A stretch of 64,000 nucleotides of DNA from CAYFZO01 sp965226235. Its GTDB lineage: Bacteria > Pseudomonadota > Gammaproteobacteria > Poriferisulfidales > Oxydemutatoraceae. The notes beneath the pieces are model-generated. The model had not been told where the DNA came from. It worked only from the letters and a program-made list of their open reading frames with translations, and did not search any database. Within the stretch, counting starts at the first letter, position 1. Every line of letters begins with the position of its first letter. Below, in pieces: positions 7,536-16,771 of the stretch. A program made the translations under genes and the position numbers. The stretch covers positions 1,302,001-1,366,000 of the forward strand of contig OZ245335.1 in the NCBI GenBank assembly GCA_965226235.1, written 5' to 3'.

Positions 7536-9059
7536 TTATCCGACCGACCTGACAAACCTGGCAAATCTCGCGGGCCAATCACTGTTGGTCGAGCGCAAAT
7601 GAACAAAGGACGCCAGCAGGTTGGCGTATACGATCCCGTCCTTGCCACCACCGATACCGTCGCCTCGCAATACCTTGTAAGCGGTTTTCATCTCGCCACC
7701 GAAATTGACCAGCTTTGCATGATGAAACTCGTGACCGGCGTAAACGGGCGTTGCGTCATCGCTGTTCGTCCAGGGCATGTCAAGGGTTTCCTCCACTCGC
7801 ACGTACCCTCTGCCGCATGGGCGCTCGCACATGACGGCGTCAGCCTGAATGACACCGACCATCGCATGGCGCTCCTTCCGCCAAGCTATGCTGCGGCTCA
7901 AGTACATCAACCCGCCGCATTCAGCATAGGCAGGAAGCCCCCCTTCGATAGCACCTTTGACCGCCGCGCGTAAAGAGATGTTGGCTTCCAGGTCGGCGGC
8001 ATGAACCTCGGGGAACCCGCCACCTATGAAAAGCGCGTCCACCGCGGGCAACCTGGCGTCGTGCAGCGCGTCGACAGCCACCAGCCTGAACCCGGCATGC
8101 GAGAGCGCCACGAAATCATCCGGGTAATAAAAGGAAAAAGCAGCATCGAAAAAAACGCCCAGTGCCTTTTTGGAAGTCTGGTTGCTCCCGGCTCCGGACG
8201 GTGTGTTTTTCCGCATCGTCGACACGAAAGCTGCCGGGCGCTTGTCTTCGGCAGAAGTGCCCGCCGCGTCGGGAGCCTGCCGCTGGCCACCCTGATTGGG
8301 CGCGCGCGCAAAGGTGATGATTGCGTCCAGGTCCGTATTCTCGCTCACGATTTGCCGCATGGCTTCGACTCGCTCGGCAGCCTGCCGATGCTCGCGGCCA
8401 GGTATCAGACCGAGATGTCTCTGCGCCAATGACATGCGCCGCTCGCGCGGCAGGTGGCCGACGACGGGTACATCGGTGTAAGACGTTACGGCAGCTTCGA
8501 GTTTGCCCGCATGGCGCGAGCCGCCAACCTTGTTGAGCACAACTCCCGCGATATGCACTTCACGGTCAAAATCAAGATAACCACGCAGCAAGGGAGCCAC
8601 GCCTCGAGTCATACCCTCGCAGTCGAGCACCAGGATAACCGGAACACGAAGGAGTTTCGCTAAAGCAGCATTGCTGTCACTGCCATCGAGGGAGACGCCG
8701 TCGTAAAGGCCCTTGTTGGCTTCGATCACAGCGATGATGTCAGGCTTCCCCTCCGCACCGGTGAGACCAGGGCGGCGAACGGCAGCATCGAGAAAAACGT
8801 CGCCGTCCCACCCGGCAGCGCATCGGCCAACAAACATGTCGACGATCTCTTCGGGTGTCTGGGTATTGAAGTCCAGGTTATAGCAAGCGCGCTTCGCGGC
8901 ACTGCCAAGCCATTGAGGGTCAATGTAATCAGGCCCCTTTTTGAAGGGATACACCGCACGGCCCCGGCGCGTCAGTTCGGCGCACAGCCCGGTGGAGAAT
9001 ACGGTCTTGCCGGACGACTTGTGCGCTGCGCTGATCAGCAAGCGTGGGAAGGCAAACAC
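7536..9059 (-). CDS. dsrN: DsrN, siroheme amidase (cobyrinic acid a,c-diamide synthase family)
   Basis: A 507-residue CobB/CbiA-type protein. The N-terminal ATP-binding domain carries the P-loop SAAHKSSGKTVFSTG. The C-terminal glutamine amidotransferase type 3 domain has the nucleophile in AYAECGGLMYLS. In the dsr pathway DsrN is thought to amidate siroheme for DsrAB. The gene starts at GTG, 27 bases after dsrP, on the same strand, so it is co-transcribed with dsrA-P. Its 3' third is present twice more downstream as damaged fragments; this is the only intact copy. Confidence 0.93.
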   Translation of the reverse strand: MFAFPRLLISAAHKSSGKTVFSTGLCAELTRRGRAVYPFKKGPDYIDPQWLGSAAKRACYNLDFNTQTPEEIVDMFVGRCAAGWDGDVFLDAAVRRPGLTGAEGKPDIIAVIEANKGLYDGVSLDGSDSNAALAKLLRVPVILVLDCEGMTRGVAPLLRGYLDFDREVHIAGVVLNKVGGSRHAGKLEAAVTSYTDVPVVGHLPRERRMSLAQRHLGLIPGREHRQAAERVEAMRQIVSENTDLDAIITFARAPNQGGQRQAPDAAGTSAEDKRPAAFVSTMRKNTPSGAGSNQTSKKALGVFFDAAFSFYYPDDFVALSHAGFRLVAVDALHDARLPAVDALFIGGGFPEVHAADLEANISLRAAVKGAIEGGLPAYAECGGLMYLSRSIAWRKERHAMVGVIQADAVMCERPCGRGYVRVEETLDMPWTNSDDATPVYAGHEFHHAKLVNFGGEMKTAYKVLRGDGIGGGKDGIVYANLLASFVHLRSTNSDWPARFARFVRSVG

Positions 9060-9086
9060 AACGGTGGTCCGGGAAAAGCCCGCCAG

Positions 9087-10292
9087 CTACTCTGCCTGCA
9101 AGTCAAATTGCGAATCCCTGAGATCGGCTGGCAGGAAATCCAGCACGGCGAGCAGAAAAGTCAGCACCGCCAGCGACAAGCCAAGTCCGCCGATACACAG
9201 CAACAACTCGGGCACACTCGGCACATAAGAGGCAACCTCGCCGTCAAAGAAAGAACTGCTCTCCTGCATGCCCGGGAACATCACCAGCGGGTAGGCCTGC
9301 CCTCCAATGATCATCACGTACAGTTGCGCGAAAGCACCGACCAGCACCAACGCGCACCCGGCGACCATCGCTGTCCGCGAGCGCCTGCATGGCGAGGTGT
9401 AAAACAGTGCCAGCGGAAGCAGGCTACCGAGGCCAATCTGCACCAGCCAGAACAACGCGGTATATACCCCGCCATCGCGCAGGATAAACGCGACGATGCC
9501 GTGGTGCTCGGTTGCATACAACTTGGTCAGGAAGTAAGCGAGTACGAAATACAGTACCGCGCCGATAAATATGCCCAGCAGGTTCCTCAAGCGAAACAGT
9601 ATGTAGTCTCCGACACCGACGCCGGCAAAACGTGACGCCGCCATCAGCACCAGTATGAAAACCGCGAGTCCGTAAGCAAAAGACATGAAGATAAACAGCG
9701 GAGGCAGGATCGCGGTGTCGTAAGCCTGACGGGCAACCAGGAACCCGAAAATGGCACCGGTGCCGGTGGTCAGCATCAGCCGCCAGAAAAACGCCACAAA
9801 CCCGAGCGCGCGGATGTATTTGTTCATGCGCCGCTCGAACATCATCCATAAGTACACGATCACCACCAGGAACAACCCCATATAGAGAAAGATATTCCAG
9901 GCAAAGATCGACTTGAAGTTGTAGTACGTCATGGCGATGATCAACCGGTCAGGACGCCCCAGGTCCAGTACCAGCACCGCGAGACCACCGATGAGGAAAG
10001 AGATCGCCACCAAACCCGACAACCGGGCCAGCGGCTTGTAGTGCGCTTGGTTGAAAACCGACGCGATAGAAGCGGCATTCAGCGCGCCTGAGGCGACCAG
10101 GATCATGAAGATCGCGGCGACATGCGGCACGCCCCAGATGACCTGGTTGCTCATACCGGTGACGTGATGTCCCTGGTGTTCCATGTAATAGGCGGCACCG
10201 CCGCCGATGGCAGCAAGCACGGCGAAAGCAGCCAAGGTCAGATAATAGCCGGCGGTGTCCGCATCAAACGCCCTGTAGCGAAGCGGTTTCAT
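9087..10292 (-). CDS. dsrP: DsrP, NrfD-like integral membrane quinone-reactive subunit
   Basis: A 401-residue, very hydrophobic protein with about ten predicted transmembrane helices, of the NrfD/HybB/PsrC class. It is the membrane anchor of the DsrMKJOP complex and exchanges electrons with quinone; it contains no cofactor motif of its own. It follows dsrO by 17 bases. Length and hydrophobic pattern are normal for the family. Confidence 0.93.
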   Translation of the reverse strand: MKPLRYRAFDADTAGYYLTLAAFAVLAAIGGGAAYYMEHQGHHVTGMSNQVIWGVPHVAAIFMILVASGALNAASIASVFNQAHYKPLARLSGLVAISFLIGGLAVLVLDLGRPDRLIIAMTYYNFKSIFAWNIFLYMGLFLVVIVYLWMMFERRMNKYIRALGFVAFFWRLMLTTGTGAIFGFLVARQAYDTAILPPLFIFMSFAYGLAVFILVLMAASRFAGVGVGDYILFRLRNLLGIFIGAVLYFVLAYFLTKLYATEHHGIVAFILRDGGVYTALFWLVQIGLGSLLPLALFYTSPCRRSRTAMVAGCALVLVGAFAQLYVMIIGGQAYPLVMFPGMQESSSFFDGEVASYVPSVPELLLCIGGLGLSLAVLTFLLAVLDFLPADLRDSQFDLQAE

Positions 10293-10309
10293 CCTGTGGG
10301 TTGCCTGCG

Positions 10310-11053
10310 TCAGATACCTTGATAACGCACGCCGAGGTTCAAGCCCAGATCTGCACGGATCTGCGAACCGCCATACTCGGCAAGGCGTCTGGATATTTCA
10401 CTGCCAGGATCATTCAAGTCACCGAAAATCAGTGCCCGATGTCCTTCCTCCTCGCACGCCGCCGCGCAGGCTGTAATGCCGTCCCCCCGATCTACCTTGT
10501 GCACACACAGGGTGCAGCTCTCCACCGTGCCTTTCCCCCTGGGAGCATGCGGCAGCGGCTCCTCAACCGGCTCGTGGATAAACGACCTGGCCTTGTATGG
10601 GCACGCCATCATGCAATAACGGCAGCCGATGCAGGTATGCTTGTCTACCAGCACGATGCCGTCGGCACGCCGAAAGGACGCGCCAGTCGGACATACATCG
10701 ACGCAAGGTGGGGTCTCGCAGTGCTGGCACATGACCGGAAAGGACTTCTGGTAGCCGGTCGTAGCGTCACGAATCGTTACTTTGCGTATCCATTGCGCGT
10801 CGGTCGCAGGTCGATCATGCCCGGCAAGACCATGCTCTTCGTTACAGGCAGTCACGCAGGCGGTACAGCCATTGGCACAACGATTGGTATCGACCAACAT
10901 GCCCCAGCGTGCCTCGCTGCTTACCGGCTCGTGCGGAAGACGGTTTTTCGCTTGCCCAACCGAATACAGCAACACGCCAGGCGCAACGCCGAGACCGACG
11001 ACCGCTGCGGTACTTTTGAAAAAATCCCGGCGAGACTCGTCCACATTACTCAC
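10310..11053 (-). CDS. dsrO: DsrO, periplasmic ferredoxin-like subunit with Tat signal
   Basis: 247 residues from a GTG start. The start is fixed by a twin-arginine signal (ESRRDFFKSTAAVVG) right behind it and by a GTGA overlap with the dsrJ stop. Four cysteine groups bind [4Fe-4S] clusters: CANGCTACVTAC, CQHCETPPCVDVCP, CIGCRYCMMACP and CTLC followed by CAAAC. DsrO carries electrons between DsrJ and DsrP on the periplasmic face. A longer frame reaching 11236 exists but would put the Tat signal inside the protein, so I reject that start. Confidence 0.93.
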   Translation of the reverse strand: MSNVDESRRDFFKSTAAVVGLGVAPGVLLYSVGQAKNRLPHEPVSSEARWGMLVDTNRCANGCTACVTACNEEHGLAGHDRPATDAQWIRKVTIRDATTGYQKSFPVMCQHCETPPCVDVCPTGASFRRADGIVLVDKHTCIGCRYCMMACPYKARSFIHEPVEEPLPHAPRGKGTVESCTLCVHKVDRGDGITACAAACEEEGHRALIFGDLNDPGSEISRRLAEYGGSQIRADLGLNLGVRYQGI

Positions 11054-11487
11054 CGCAGACGGGAAACCTGTTCTTTCAGCCCATCGACCCTGCGCACATA
11101 CGCTTCCAGGGGACGGTCCGCATGGCATTGGAAACAATCCACGCTGACACTGCTGAAAACATGGCAGCCCTGGCAGAAGTGATCTGCATCGACGTGACGA
11201 GGGTAGGTGCCGTCTGCGCGCGCTTGTACGTGGCAATCAATGCAGTTCACAAATCGGTGCTGCTCGGTCCGGATGCCGTGATGCACTGTTTCGTCACGCT
11301 GGTGGAGAAGAAACTCCATGTGACTGCGACGCATGATTTCGGTCGGCTCAACGCAACGATCCCCTTTGGCGGGGGGGATTTCCGGCAACAAACGACCATC
11401 AGCATACGCCTGCGCCATTAGGAAAATCGCACCGGCCAACGATAGCACTAATGCCAGGGCGGAAAGAGGCGCAATCGGAAAGGACAT
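11050..11487 (-). CDS. dsrJ: DsrJ, triheme cytochrome c
   Basis: 145 residues with an N-terminal uncleaved signal/anchor (about 5-28) and three CXXCH heme sites: CIDCH, CQGCH and CFQCH. The conserved extra cysteine in GDRCVEPTEIMRRSHM is the one known in Allochromatium DsrJ to be an unusual heme ligand. DsrJ is the periplasmic heme subunit of DsrMKJOP. The ATG at 11487, 20 bases after the dsrL stop, is preferred over more distant in-frame starts inside dsrL. Confidence 0.93.
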   Translation of the reverse strand: MSFPIAPLSALALVLSLAGAIFLMAQAYADGRLLPEIPPAKGDRCVEPTEIMRRSHMEFLLHQRDETVHHGIRTEQHRFVNCIDCHVQARADGTYPRHVDADHFCQGCHVFSSVSVDCFQCHADRPLEAYVRRVDGLKEQVSRLR

Positions 11488-11507
11488 CGCCGTGCGATCG
11501 ACAACTT

Positions 11508-13484
11508 TCAGTGATCGCCCAAAGCCATGTCGATGTAGCCGGTCGGACATACGTCCGCGCAAATATGACAACCTATGCATTTGTCGTAATCGGTGTCCAC
11601 ATAGCGCCCAAGCGTGCTATCGGACTTTTCGACCCGATACACCGCGTCCTGTGGACAGTAAATGACGCAGTTATCGCACTCAAAGCACATCCCGCAACTC
11701 ATGCAACGGCCGGCTTCCTGTATCGCTTGCTCTTCGGTCAGACCGACCACACGCTCATTGAAATCTCCCAGCACACTTTTTTCGTCAGGACCACAGGTGG
11801 CGCGACGGACGCGGGGGGTGTAGTCAAAGTGGCCGAGGAACAGGTGATCGGAATCCGCTATCTCCTGTGCCGATCGGTCTTCATAATTGTGTACCGAATA
11901 TCTGGCGTCGCAAGTCCCCCACTCGCCCGTCTCCCCGGCAGCAAAAGCATCCGGCTCAAGCCCGGCTTCCTGAAGCTTGGCAAGCAGACTGAAGTGGTGC
12001 ACGTCAACCTTGGGACGTTTGCCGGCTTCCTTGCCGGATAGATAGCTGTCTATGGTAGACGCGGCAACCGAGCCCTGCCCGATCGCGGTAGTCAGCAGAT
12101 GCGGACGAATGATGTCGCCGGCAGCAAAGTGCCCTGGCCTGTCGGGCAAGGCATATAGCGGATCGACATCCATCAGCCCTCTACCGTTGTCGAATTCTTC
12201 CAACCCCTCCAGGTCACCGCCCTGGCCGATAGCCGACACAATCAAGTCGCATTCCACTTCAAACTCGGTGCCCTCGATCGGCATCGGCTTGTTCTCGCGT
12301 ATTTCGCATTTCACCATTCTCAGCGCACGCGCCCGGCCGTTTTCATGCAACAGCACCTCAATCGGCATCACACCGTCGTGCACATTCACCCCTTCCTTGA
12401 GGGCATCGTCGACCTCCTCTTCGCTGGCGGTCATCTTGTCCCGCAGAAACAACGAGGTCAGAACCACACTGGCACCCTCACGCGCCGCCGCCAATGCCGC
12501 ATCGTGCGCGACGTATCCACCGATCACGTACTCGGGCAACGCCTTTTCGTGTATCCTCGGAACCTTACCGAGACGTCTGGCAACCGACACCACATCGATC
12601 GACGTATCGCCGCCGCCAACGCAGATAACCCGGTCTGCGGTCACCTTCAGCCGCCCCGTGTTAAAGGCTTCGAGAAACTTCACCCCGGAAACGCAGTTAG
12701 GTGCCTCACCGCCCGGGACCGGAAGCCCGCGGCCGGTCTGGCAGCCTACGCACCACAGCACCGCGTCAAACTCTTCTTCAATATCAGCTACCGCGATATC
12801 GCGCCCAACGCGCACCGCGGTTCGCACCTCTATGCCCCCGAGCTCAAGAATTCTCTGAATCTCGTGATCGAGCAACTGCCGCGGGGTTCTGTATCCAGGG
12901 ATGCCATAACGCATCATTCCACCCAACTCGTCGTGTTCTTCGAAGACCGTGCTGCCGTGCCCCTTCTGCCGCAGATGGTACGCTGCCGAGAGCCCTGCCG
13001 GGCCACCGCCGATGATAGCCACGTGCTTGTTCCCGAGTGCTACGCCATTGGCAAACTTGAATCCCTTCTGAATTGCCGTATCGCCAATGTATTGCTCAAC
13101 CGCGTTGATGCCGACGTAATCCTCAACATGGTTGCGGTTGCAGCCTTCCTGGCAGGGCGCGGGACACACGCGTCCCATCATGGAGGGGAATGGATTAGCG
13201 GCAGTCGAGCGCTGAAACGCGTATTCCGCGGCACTGACTTCCTCGGGCGGCTTTTCAATGCCGCGAACGATCTGCAGCCAGCCGCGAATGTCCTCGCCAG
13301 AAGGGCAACTACCCTGGCACGGCGGCGTGCGATGAACATAGGTGGGGCATTTGTGGGAACGGTCGGCAGAGAAAATGTCGTCCGCGAGAGCGGACCACTT
13401 GTTGTCGCCCTCCTGAAACCGGAGGAAGGTAAGCTTCTGTGTGGCCGGTTGCTGGGTGGCCGTGTCTTTGATGTTTGCGCTCAT
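11508..13484 (-). CDS. dsrL: DsrL, NAD(P)H:acceptor oxidoreductase
   Basis: 658 residues related to the glutamate synthase small subunit. It has an N-terminal cysteine-rich region (CPTYVHRTPPCQGSCPSGED), an FAD-binding GGGPAGLSAAYHLR, an NAD(P)-binding CVGGGDTSID, and a C-terminal two-cluster ferredoxin domain (CMSCGMCFECDNCVIYCP and CIGCHICADVCP). The ferredoxin-bearing form is the type found with oxidative rDsr. It links electrons from sulfur oxidation by DsrAB to NAD+. Located between dsrK and dsrJ, the usual position. Confidence 0.95.
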   Translation of the reverse strand: MSANIKDTATQQPATQKLTFLRFQEGDNKWSALADDIFSADRSHKCPTYVHRTPPCQGSCPSGEDIRGWLQIVRGIEKPPEEVSAAEYAFQRSTAANPFPSMMGRVCPAPCQEGCNRNHVEDYVGINAVEQYIGDTAIQKGFKFANGVALGNKHVAIIGGGPAGLSAAYHLRQKGHGSTVFEEHDELGGMMRYGIPGYRTPRQLLDHEIQRILELGGIEVRTAVRVGRDIAVADIEEEFDAVLWCVGCQTGRGLPVPGGEAPNCVSGVKFLEAFNTGRLKVTADRVICVGGGDTSIDVVSVARRLGKVPRIHEKALPEYVIGGYVAHDAALAAAREGASVVLTSLFLRDKMTASEEEVDDALKEGVNVHDGVMPIEVLLHENGRARALRMVKCEIRENKPMPIEGTEFEVECDLIVSAIGQGGDLEGLEEFDNGRGLMDVDPLYALPDRPGHFAAGDIIRPHLLTTAIGQGSVAASTIDSYLSGKEAGKRPKVDVHHFSLLAKLQEAGLEPDAFAAGETGEWGTCDARYSVHNYEDRSAQEIADSDHLFLGHFDYTPRVRRATCGPDEKSVLGDFNERVVGLTEEQAIQEAGRCMSCGMCFECDNCVIYCPQDAVYRVEKSDSTLGRYVDTDYDKCIGCHICADVCPTGYIDMALGDH

Positions 13485-13605
13485 AATGCTATCCGTGGAT
13501 TTCCTTGACCCTGATTATTCTAGAGGGCAGCACGGAAGAACCGAATATACCCTTTTGTATATACTCGCCTGCAAGGCTTGGTGGTGCCCACCCGCCTTGA
13601 AGACC

Positions 13606-15186
13606 TCATGCCAACTGCGCTTCGGCGGGGACATCCGCTGCCTGCGAAACCGCCGACGCCGCGTCGTACGTATCATCGACGGGTGCTACTTCAGGTTCGA
13701 GCACGATGGCATCGCCAACCAGTTGATGCAGGCTGACGATTTGATCCATCTCAAATCCGTAGTAAGGCAACACCTTGGAAAACTGGCTCTTGCAAATGGC
13801 ACAAATCGCCGCCATGTGAGTTACGCCATAGTCTTCTACAACCTCCTTGAGTGCCTCCATGCGAGGCAAGGCTCCCTTGACCCGCAATTCGATCAGGTCA
13901 TCGGTGAGCAAACCGCCACCGCCACCGCAACAGTAAGTGCCCTCCCGGATCGTTTCTGCAGACATATCATAAAAATGATTGCAGACCGACCGGATAATGT
14001 CCCGCGGAATAGTGAATTGACCCCCGGGGACGTCTCCCATGCGAGACGCGCGCGCGACGTTGCACGAGTCGTGGTAGGTCACACGAATGGAGTCGTTGCA
14101 CGACGGGTCGAGCTTGAGCCTGCCCGCCTTGATCAATCCGTGCGTGACTTCGCAGATATGCTGCGGTACCGGATAATCAGGGTCGAGAAAATCGAACGGC
14201 CCGGCAAGCGTGTTGAGGAAACTGTACGCGACCCGCCAGGCGTGCCCGCACTCGCCAAATACGATGCGCCTGACGCCCAGTGAAATCGCGGATTCGCGAA
14301 TCCGTAGTGCCAGCTTGCGCATGTTCTCATAGTTGCCGATAAACATGCCGAAGTTGGCGGCTTCGCTGGCGCTCGAACTGACCGTCCAGGAAATGCCGGC
14401 CTGATGGAATACTTTGGCATAGCCGATCAATCCATCGATGTGCGGTTCGGCAAAAAAGTCGGCCGACGGCGTCACCAACAACACTTCCGCGCCTTTCTCA
14501 TTGAGCGGGAATCGCACCTTGACCCCGGTATCGTCAAACACCTCTTCCTCCAACCCTTCGAGCGTGTCACGCAACGCCGGTTCCGGCAAACCCAGGTTAT
14601 TGCCGATCTTATGCACCTTGCCGATGATTTCATTGCAGTATTTCTGCCCTTTGCCGACGTGATTCATCACTTCCCGGGCCGCCATGGCAATTTCCGAGGT
14701 ATCGATGCCGTAGGGGCAATACACCGAACAGCGTCTGCATTGCGAACACTGATGAAAATAATTCCACCACTGGTCCAGCACATCCTTGGTCATGTCCTCG
14801 GCACCGACCAGTTTGGGGAAATACTTGCCGGCAAGGGTGTAGTAGCGCCGATAGACCTTGCGAAACAGGTCCTGCCTGGCAACCGGCATATTGTTCGGGT
14901 CGGTAGTCCCCAGATAGTAATGACACTTGTCGGTGCACGCCCCGCACTTGACGCACGAGTCAAGAAACACTTTCAACGAGCGATACTTGCCAACCAGCTC
15001 GCCCATTTTGTCGACCGCGTGTGATTCCCAGTTATCGATCAATTCTCCGGGAAACCCCAGTGGCTTCTGTATCCCGGGCTTTGCCACGTAGGGGCCGCTG
15101 ATGTGGGCCATCGCGCCTTCCTGCAATTTTGGAATAGCACGATCCTCGCGCATCTTCGGTGTTTCAAACTGCTGTTCCTTCGCCAT
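13606..15186 (-). CDS. dsrK: DsrK, HdrD-like Fe-S catalytic subunit
   Basis: 526 residues. Two classical cluster motifs lie in the first part (CVKCGACTDKCH and CSQCRRCSVYCP). A C-terminal CCG-type region (YHDSCNVARASR and YCCGGGGG) is the non-cubane cluster site shared with heterodisulfide reductase HdrD. DsrK is the cytoplasmic subunit proposed to handle the DsrC trisulfide/disulfide and pass electrons to the heme b subunit DsrM, encoded 4 bases upstream. A gap of about 120 bases separates it from dsrL. Confidence 0.95.
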   Translation of the reverse strand: MAKEQQFETPKMREDRAIPKLQEGAMAHISGPYVAKPGIQKPLGFPGELIDNWESHAVDKMGELVGKYRSLKVFLDSCVKCGACTDKCHYYLGTTDPNNMPVARQDLFRKVYRRYYTLAGKYFPKLVGAEDMTKDVLDQWWNYFHQCSQCRRCSVYCPYGIDTSEIAMAAREVMNHVGKGQKYCNEIIGKVHKIGNNLGLPEPALRDTLEGLEEEVFDDTGVKVRFPLNEKGAEVLLVTPSADFFAEPHIDGLIGYAKVFHQAGISWTVSSSASEAANFGMFIGNYENMRKLALRIRESAISLGVRRIVFGECGHAWRVAYSFLNTLAGPFDFLDPDYPVPQHICEVTHGLIKAGRLKLDPSCNDSIRVTYHDSCNVARASRMGDVPGGQFTIPRDIIRSVCNHFYDMSAETIREGTYCCGGGGGLLTDDLIELRVKGALPRMEALKEVVEDYGVTHMAAICAICKSQFSKVLPYYGFEMDQIVSLHQLVGDAIVLEPEVAPVDDTYDAASAVSQAADVPAEAQLA

Positions 15187-15190
15187 GAGA

Positions 15191-15934
15191 TCAACGTCCT
15201 GTTTTATCGGCCTCCAGCTTCAGTGCCCATGCAACCACGTGACGACGGTCCCGAGGGTCGTCGACCTGGTTGCGCGTCGGGCTGAAGAAAATTCCCGGCG
15301 CATGCAACAGCTTGCTGAAGGGGAAAACCAGCATCAGCATGGCGACCAGTGTCAGGTGAACAATGGCCAGGGCGTCTCCCGGCAAAGGCTGCCAGTCAAA
15401 ATACATAAGCCCCAGAAAAAATGCCTTGATCGAAACGATATCGACTTTGAAAGCGAACGTCATCAGTATGCCGGTGACCCCGATTGCAAGCAGTAATAAC
15501 AGCATCAGGTGATCGGAAGGCGAAGAAATATACCGCACCCGATCGACGACGATGCGGCGCAGCCATAGTCCTGCCAGCCCGACTACCATCATCAGCGACG
15601 CGTACTTGCCGAGCGGCTGTATCCAGTTGACCCAGAACCACACCGGTTCGGTGAAATAGCGCAAATGGCGCAGCAATACCAGCAGCAAACCGAAGTGGAA
15701 GAGCCAGCCAAACAACCATATCCACTTGTTGGATTTGAACAGGCTCTCGAACAACGTCAACTCCTTGAACATCCTGAACACCACACCGCTACGGGTGACG
15801 GGGGCGGGCATCGTCGGGATTTTCAGCGGCGCAGGCGTGCGCGCGTAATCCCACACCTTGCACGCCGTGGCAACCACCAGCACCGCGGTGGCGGCGTAAA
15901 AGAGCAAGGCATAGGCAACCGTCAGGGCCGACAT
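15191..15934 (-). CDS. dsrM: DsrM, heme b membrane subunit
   Basis: 247 residues with five or six hydrophobic helices, NarI-like. Histidines in the membrane segments (for example in LFHFGLLLVLLRHLRYF) are candidate heme b ligands. DsrM connects DsrK to the quinone pool. The ATG at 15934 gives MSALTVAYALLFY, directly entering the first helix; the frame extends upstream to 16195 but that part overlaps dsrC and reads as charged, non-membrane sequence. Confidence 0.93.
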   Translation of the reverse strand: MSALTVAYALLFYAATAVLVVATACKVWDYARTPAPLKIPTMPAPVTRSGVVFRMFKELTLFESLFKSNKWIWLFGWLFHFGLLLVLLRHLRYFTEPVWFWVNWIQPLGKYASLMMVVGLAGLWLRRIVVDRVRYISSPSDHLMLLLLLAIGVTGILMTFAFKVDIVSIKAFFLGLMYFDWQPLPGDALAIVHLTLVAMLMLVFPFSKLLHAPGIFFSPTRNQVDDPRDRRHVVAWALKLEADKTGR

Positions 15935-15954
15935 GCCACGTGCGCTGGCCGTTG

Positions 15955-16012
15955 ATCGCCAGGCCGGCTGGCGATGACCCGCTTCAGTATTCGCATACCG
16001 CCCGGCGTATGC
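15955..16012 (-). promoter_or_regulatory. Stem-loops between dsrC and dsrM
   Basis: The dsrC-dsrM gap contains a perfect 8-bp stem (ATCGCCAG / CTGGCGAT, 15955-15962 and 15968-15975, loop 5). A second 6-bp stem lies next to it (GCATAC / GTATGC, 15993-15998 and 16007-16012). There is no U-tract, so they are not a standard terminator. Such structures could protect the dsrC 3' end or thin out transcription, fitting the much higher dsrC level known in other sulfur oxidisers (inference). Confidence 0.45.
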
Positions 16013-16073
16013 CCGCGACCCCGGCACAACAGGTCTCCGGCGACTTCGCCTGGCAGAGCGAGGTATCCTGAAT

Positions 16074-16406
16074 TCAAACGCATCCGGTAGGCTTGGGTAG
16101 CCCGGCGTACTTGCAGGCTTGTTTCGCTGGACCGTACGGAAACAACTCGTACAGATACTTGCTGTTGCCCTTGTCCTTGCCAAGCTTTTTGCCAATCGCT
16201 TTGGTCAGCACCCGCACCGCCGGCGCGACTTGATACTGCTCGTAGTATTCACGCAGAAAGTTGATGACTTCCCAATGATTGTTGCCGAGTTCGGCGTCGT
16301 CGGCTTCCGCCATCGCATTCGCCAGCTCCGGCCTCCAGTCGCTCAAATCGGCCAGATAACCTTCTTCATCGGTCTCATAACTTTGTCCATTGATCTCCAG
16401 CGCCAT
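16074..16406 (-). CDS. dsrC: DsrC, sulfur-carrier substrate protein
   Basis: 110 residues ending CKYAGLPKPTGCV. Both redox cysteines of true DsrC are present: Cys98 and penultimate Cys109, spaced by ten residues. DsrC carries sulfur as a persulfide, is the partner of DsrAB, and is the likely substrate of DsrMK. A strong ribosome site (AAGGAGGCG) precedes the ATG, which suits a highly made protein. A paralogue without either cysteine is encoded at 22488-22829. Confidence 0.96.
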   Translation of the reverse strand: MALEINGQSYETDEEGYLADLSDWRPELANAMAEADDAELGNNHWEVINFLREYYEQYQVAPAVRVLTKAIGKKLGKDKGNSKYLYELFPYGPAKQACKYAGLPKPTGCV

Positions 16407-16452
16407 GTTTCGCCTCCTTACAGCTAGTTATACATACGCGGCCGCGTATTGT

Positions 16453-16761
16453 TCACAGCCACGCCTGGATGGCTTTGTGCGAGACCGCAAGATCGACAAA
16501 CCCCGCATAATCAACGATCCCGACGCCATCCATTATATGGCTTTTATCAAGACCGCGCGCCTGCACATCAGGGGCAAGCGCGTAAAACTTCAGATGTCCC
16601 ATGGCAGCTTTTATTTTCTCCGCATGCGGTGTGCAATCGAGCGAGGCAAGCACGCCGTCTTCAAACAACAGCACCGAACTACCCTCTTTGGCAAGGCGCA
16701 GACACGACGCCAGCGTATTGCGCTCAAACGGAGACTTGTTCACCGTGTGCAGTACCGCCAT
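16453..16761 (-). CDS. dsrH: DsrH, sulfur relay subunit
   Basis: 102 residues, TusB/DsrH family. The conserved cysteine is Cys20 in NTLASCLRLAKEG. DsrH is one third of the DsrE2F2H2 hexamer, which receives sulfur and hands it to DsrC. It lies 10 bases after dsrF and 46 bases before dsrC. Confidence 0.93.
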   Translation of the reverse strand: MAVLHTVNKSPFERNTLASCLRLAKEGSSVLLFEDGVLASLDCTPHAEKIKAAMGHLKFYALAPDVQARGLDKSHIMDGVGIVDYAGFVDLAVSHKAIQAWL

Positions 16762-16771
16762 CGTAATTTCC

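Larger units (their letters stand above)
1809..7541. repeat. Tandem duplication, two units of about 2.87 kb
   Basis: Unit 1 (1809-4669) and unit 2 (4670-7540) each consist of a dsrN 3' fragment, the 267-base spacer, the cytochrome fusion gene and about 160 bases of shared downstream sequence. A third copy of the first part is the 3' end of intact dsrN (7541-8008). This pattern fits unequal recombination between dsrN-derived direct repeats of about 440 bp. The units differ by point changes, the NKF repeat number and independent pseudogene lesions. Confidence 0.9.

Noticed and set aside
11054..11236. Longer DsrO start at 11236
   Set aside because: It would overlap dsrJ by 187 bases and bury the twin-arginine signal inside the chain.
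12345..13508. Open frame of 387 codons on the plus strand opposite dsrL
   Set aside because: It is fully antisense to dsrL, whose motifs and neighbours are certain; GC-rich third positions create long shadow frames.
15935..16195. Longer DsrM start at 16195
   Set aside because: The extension overlaps dsrC and is charged, unlike any DsrM N-terminus.
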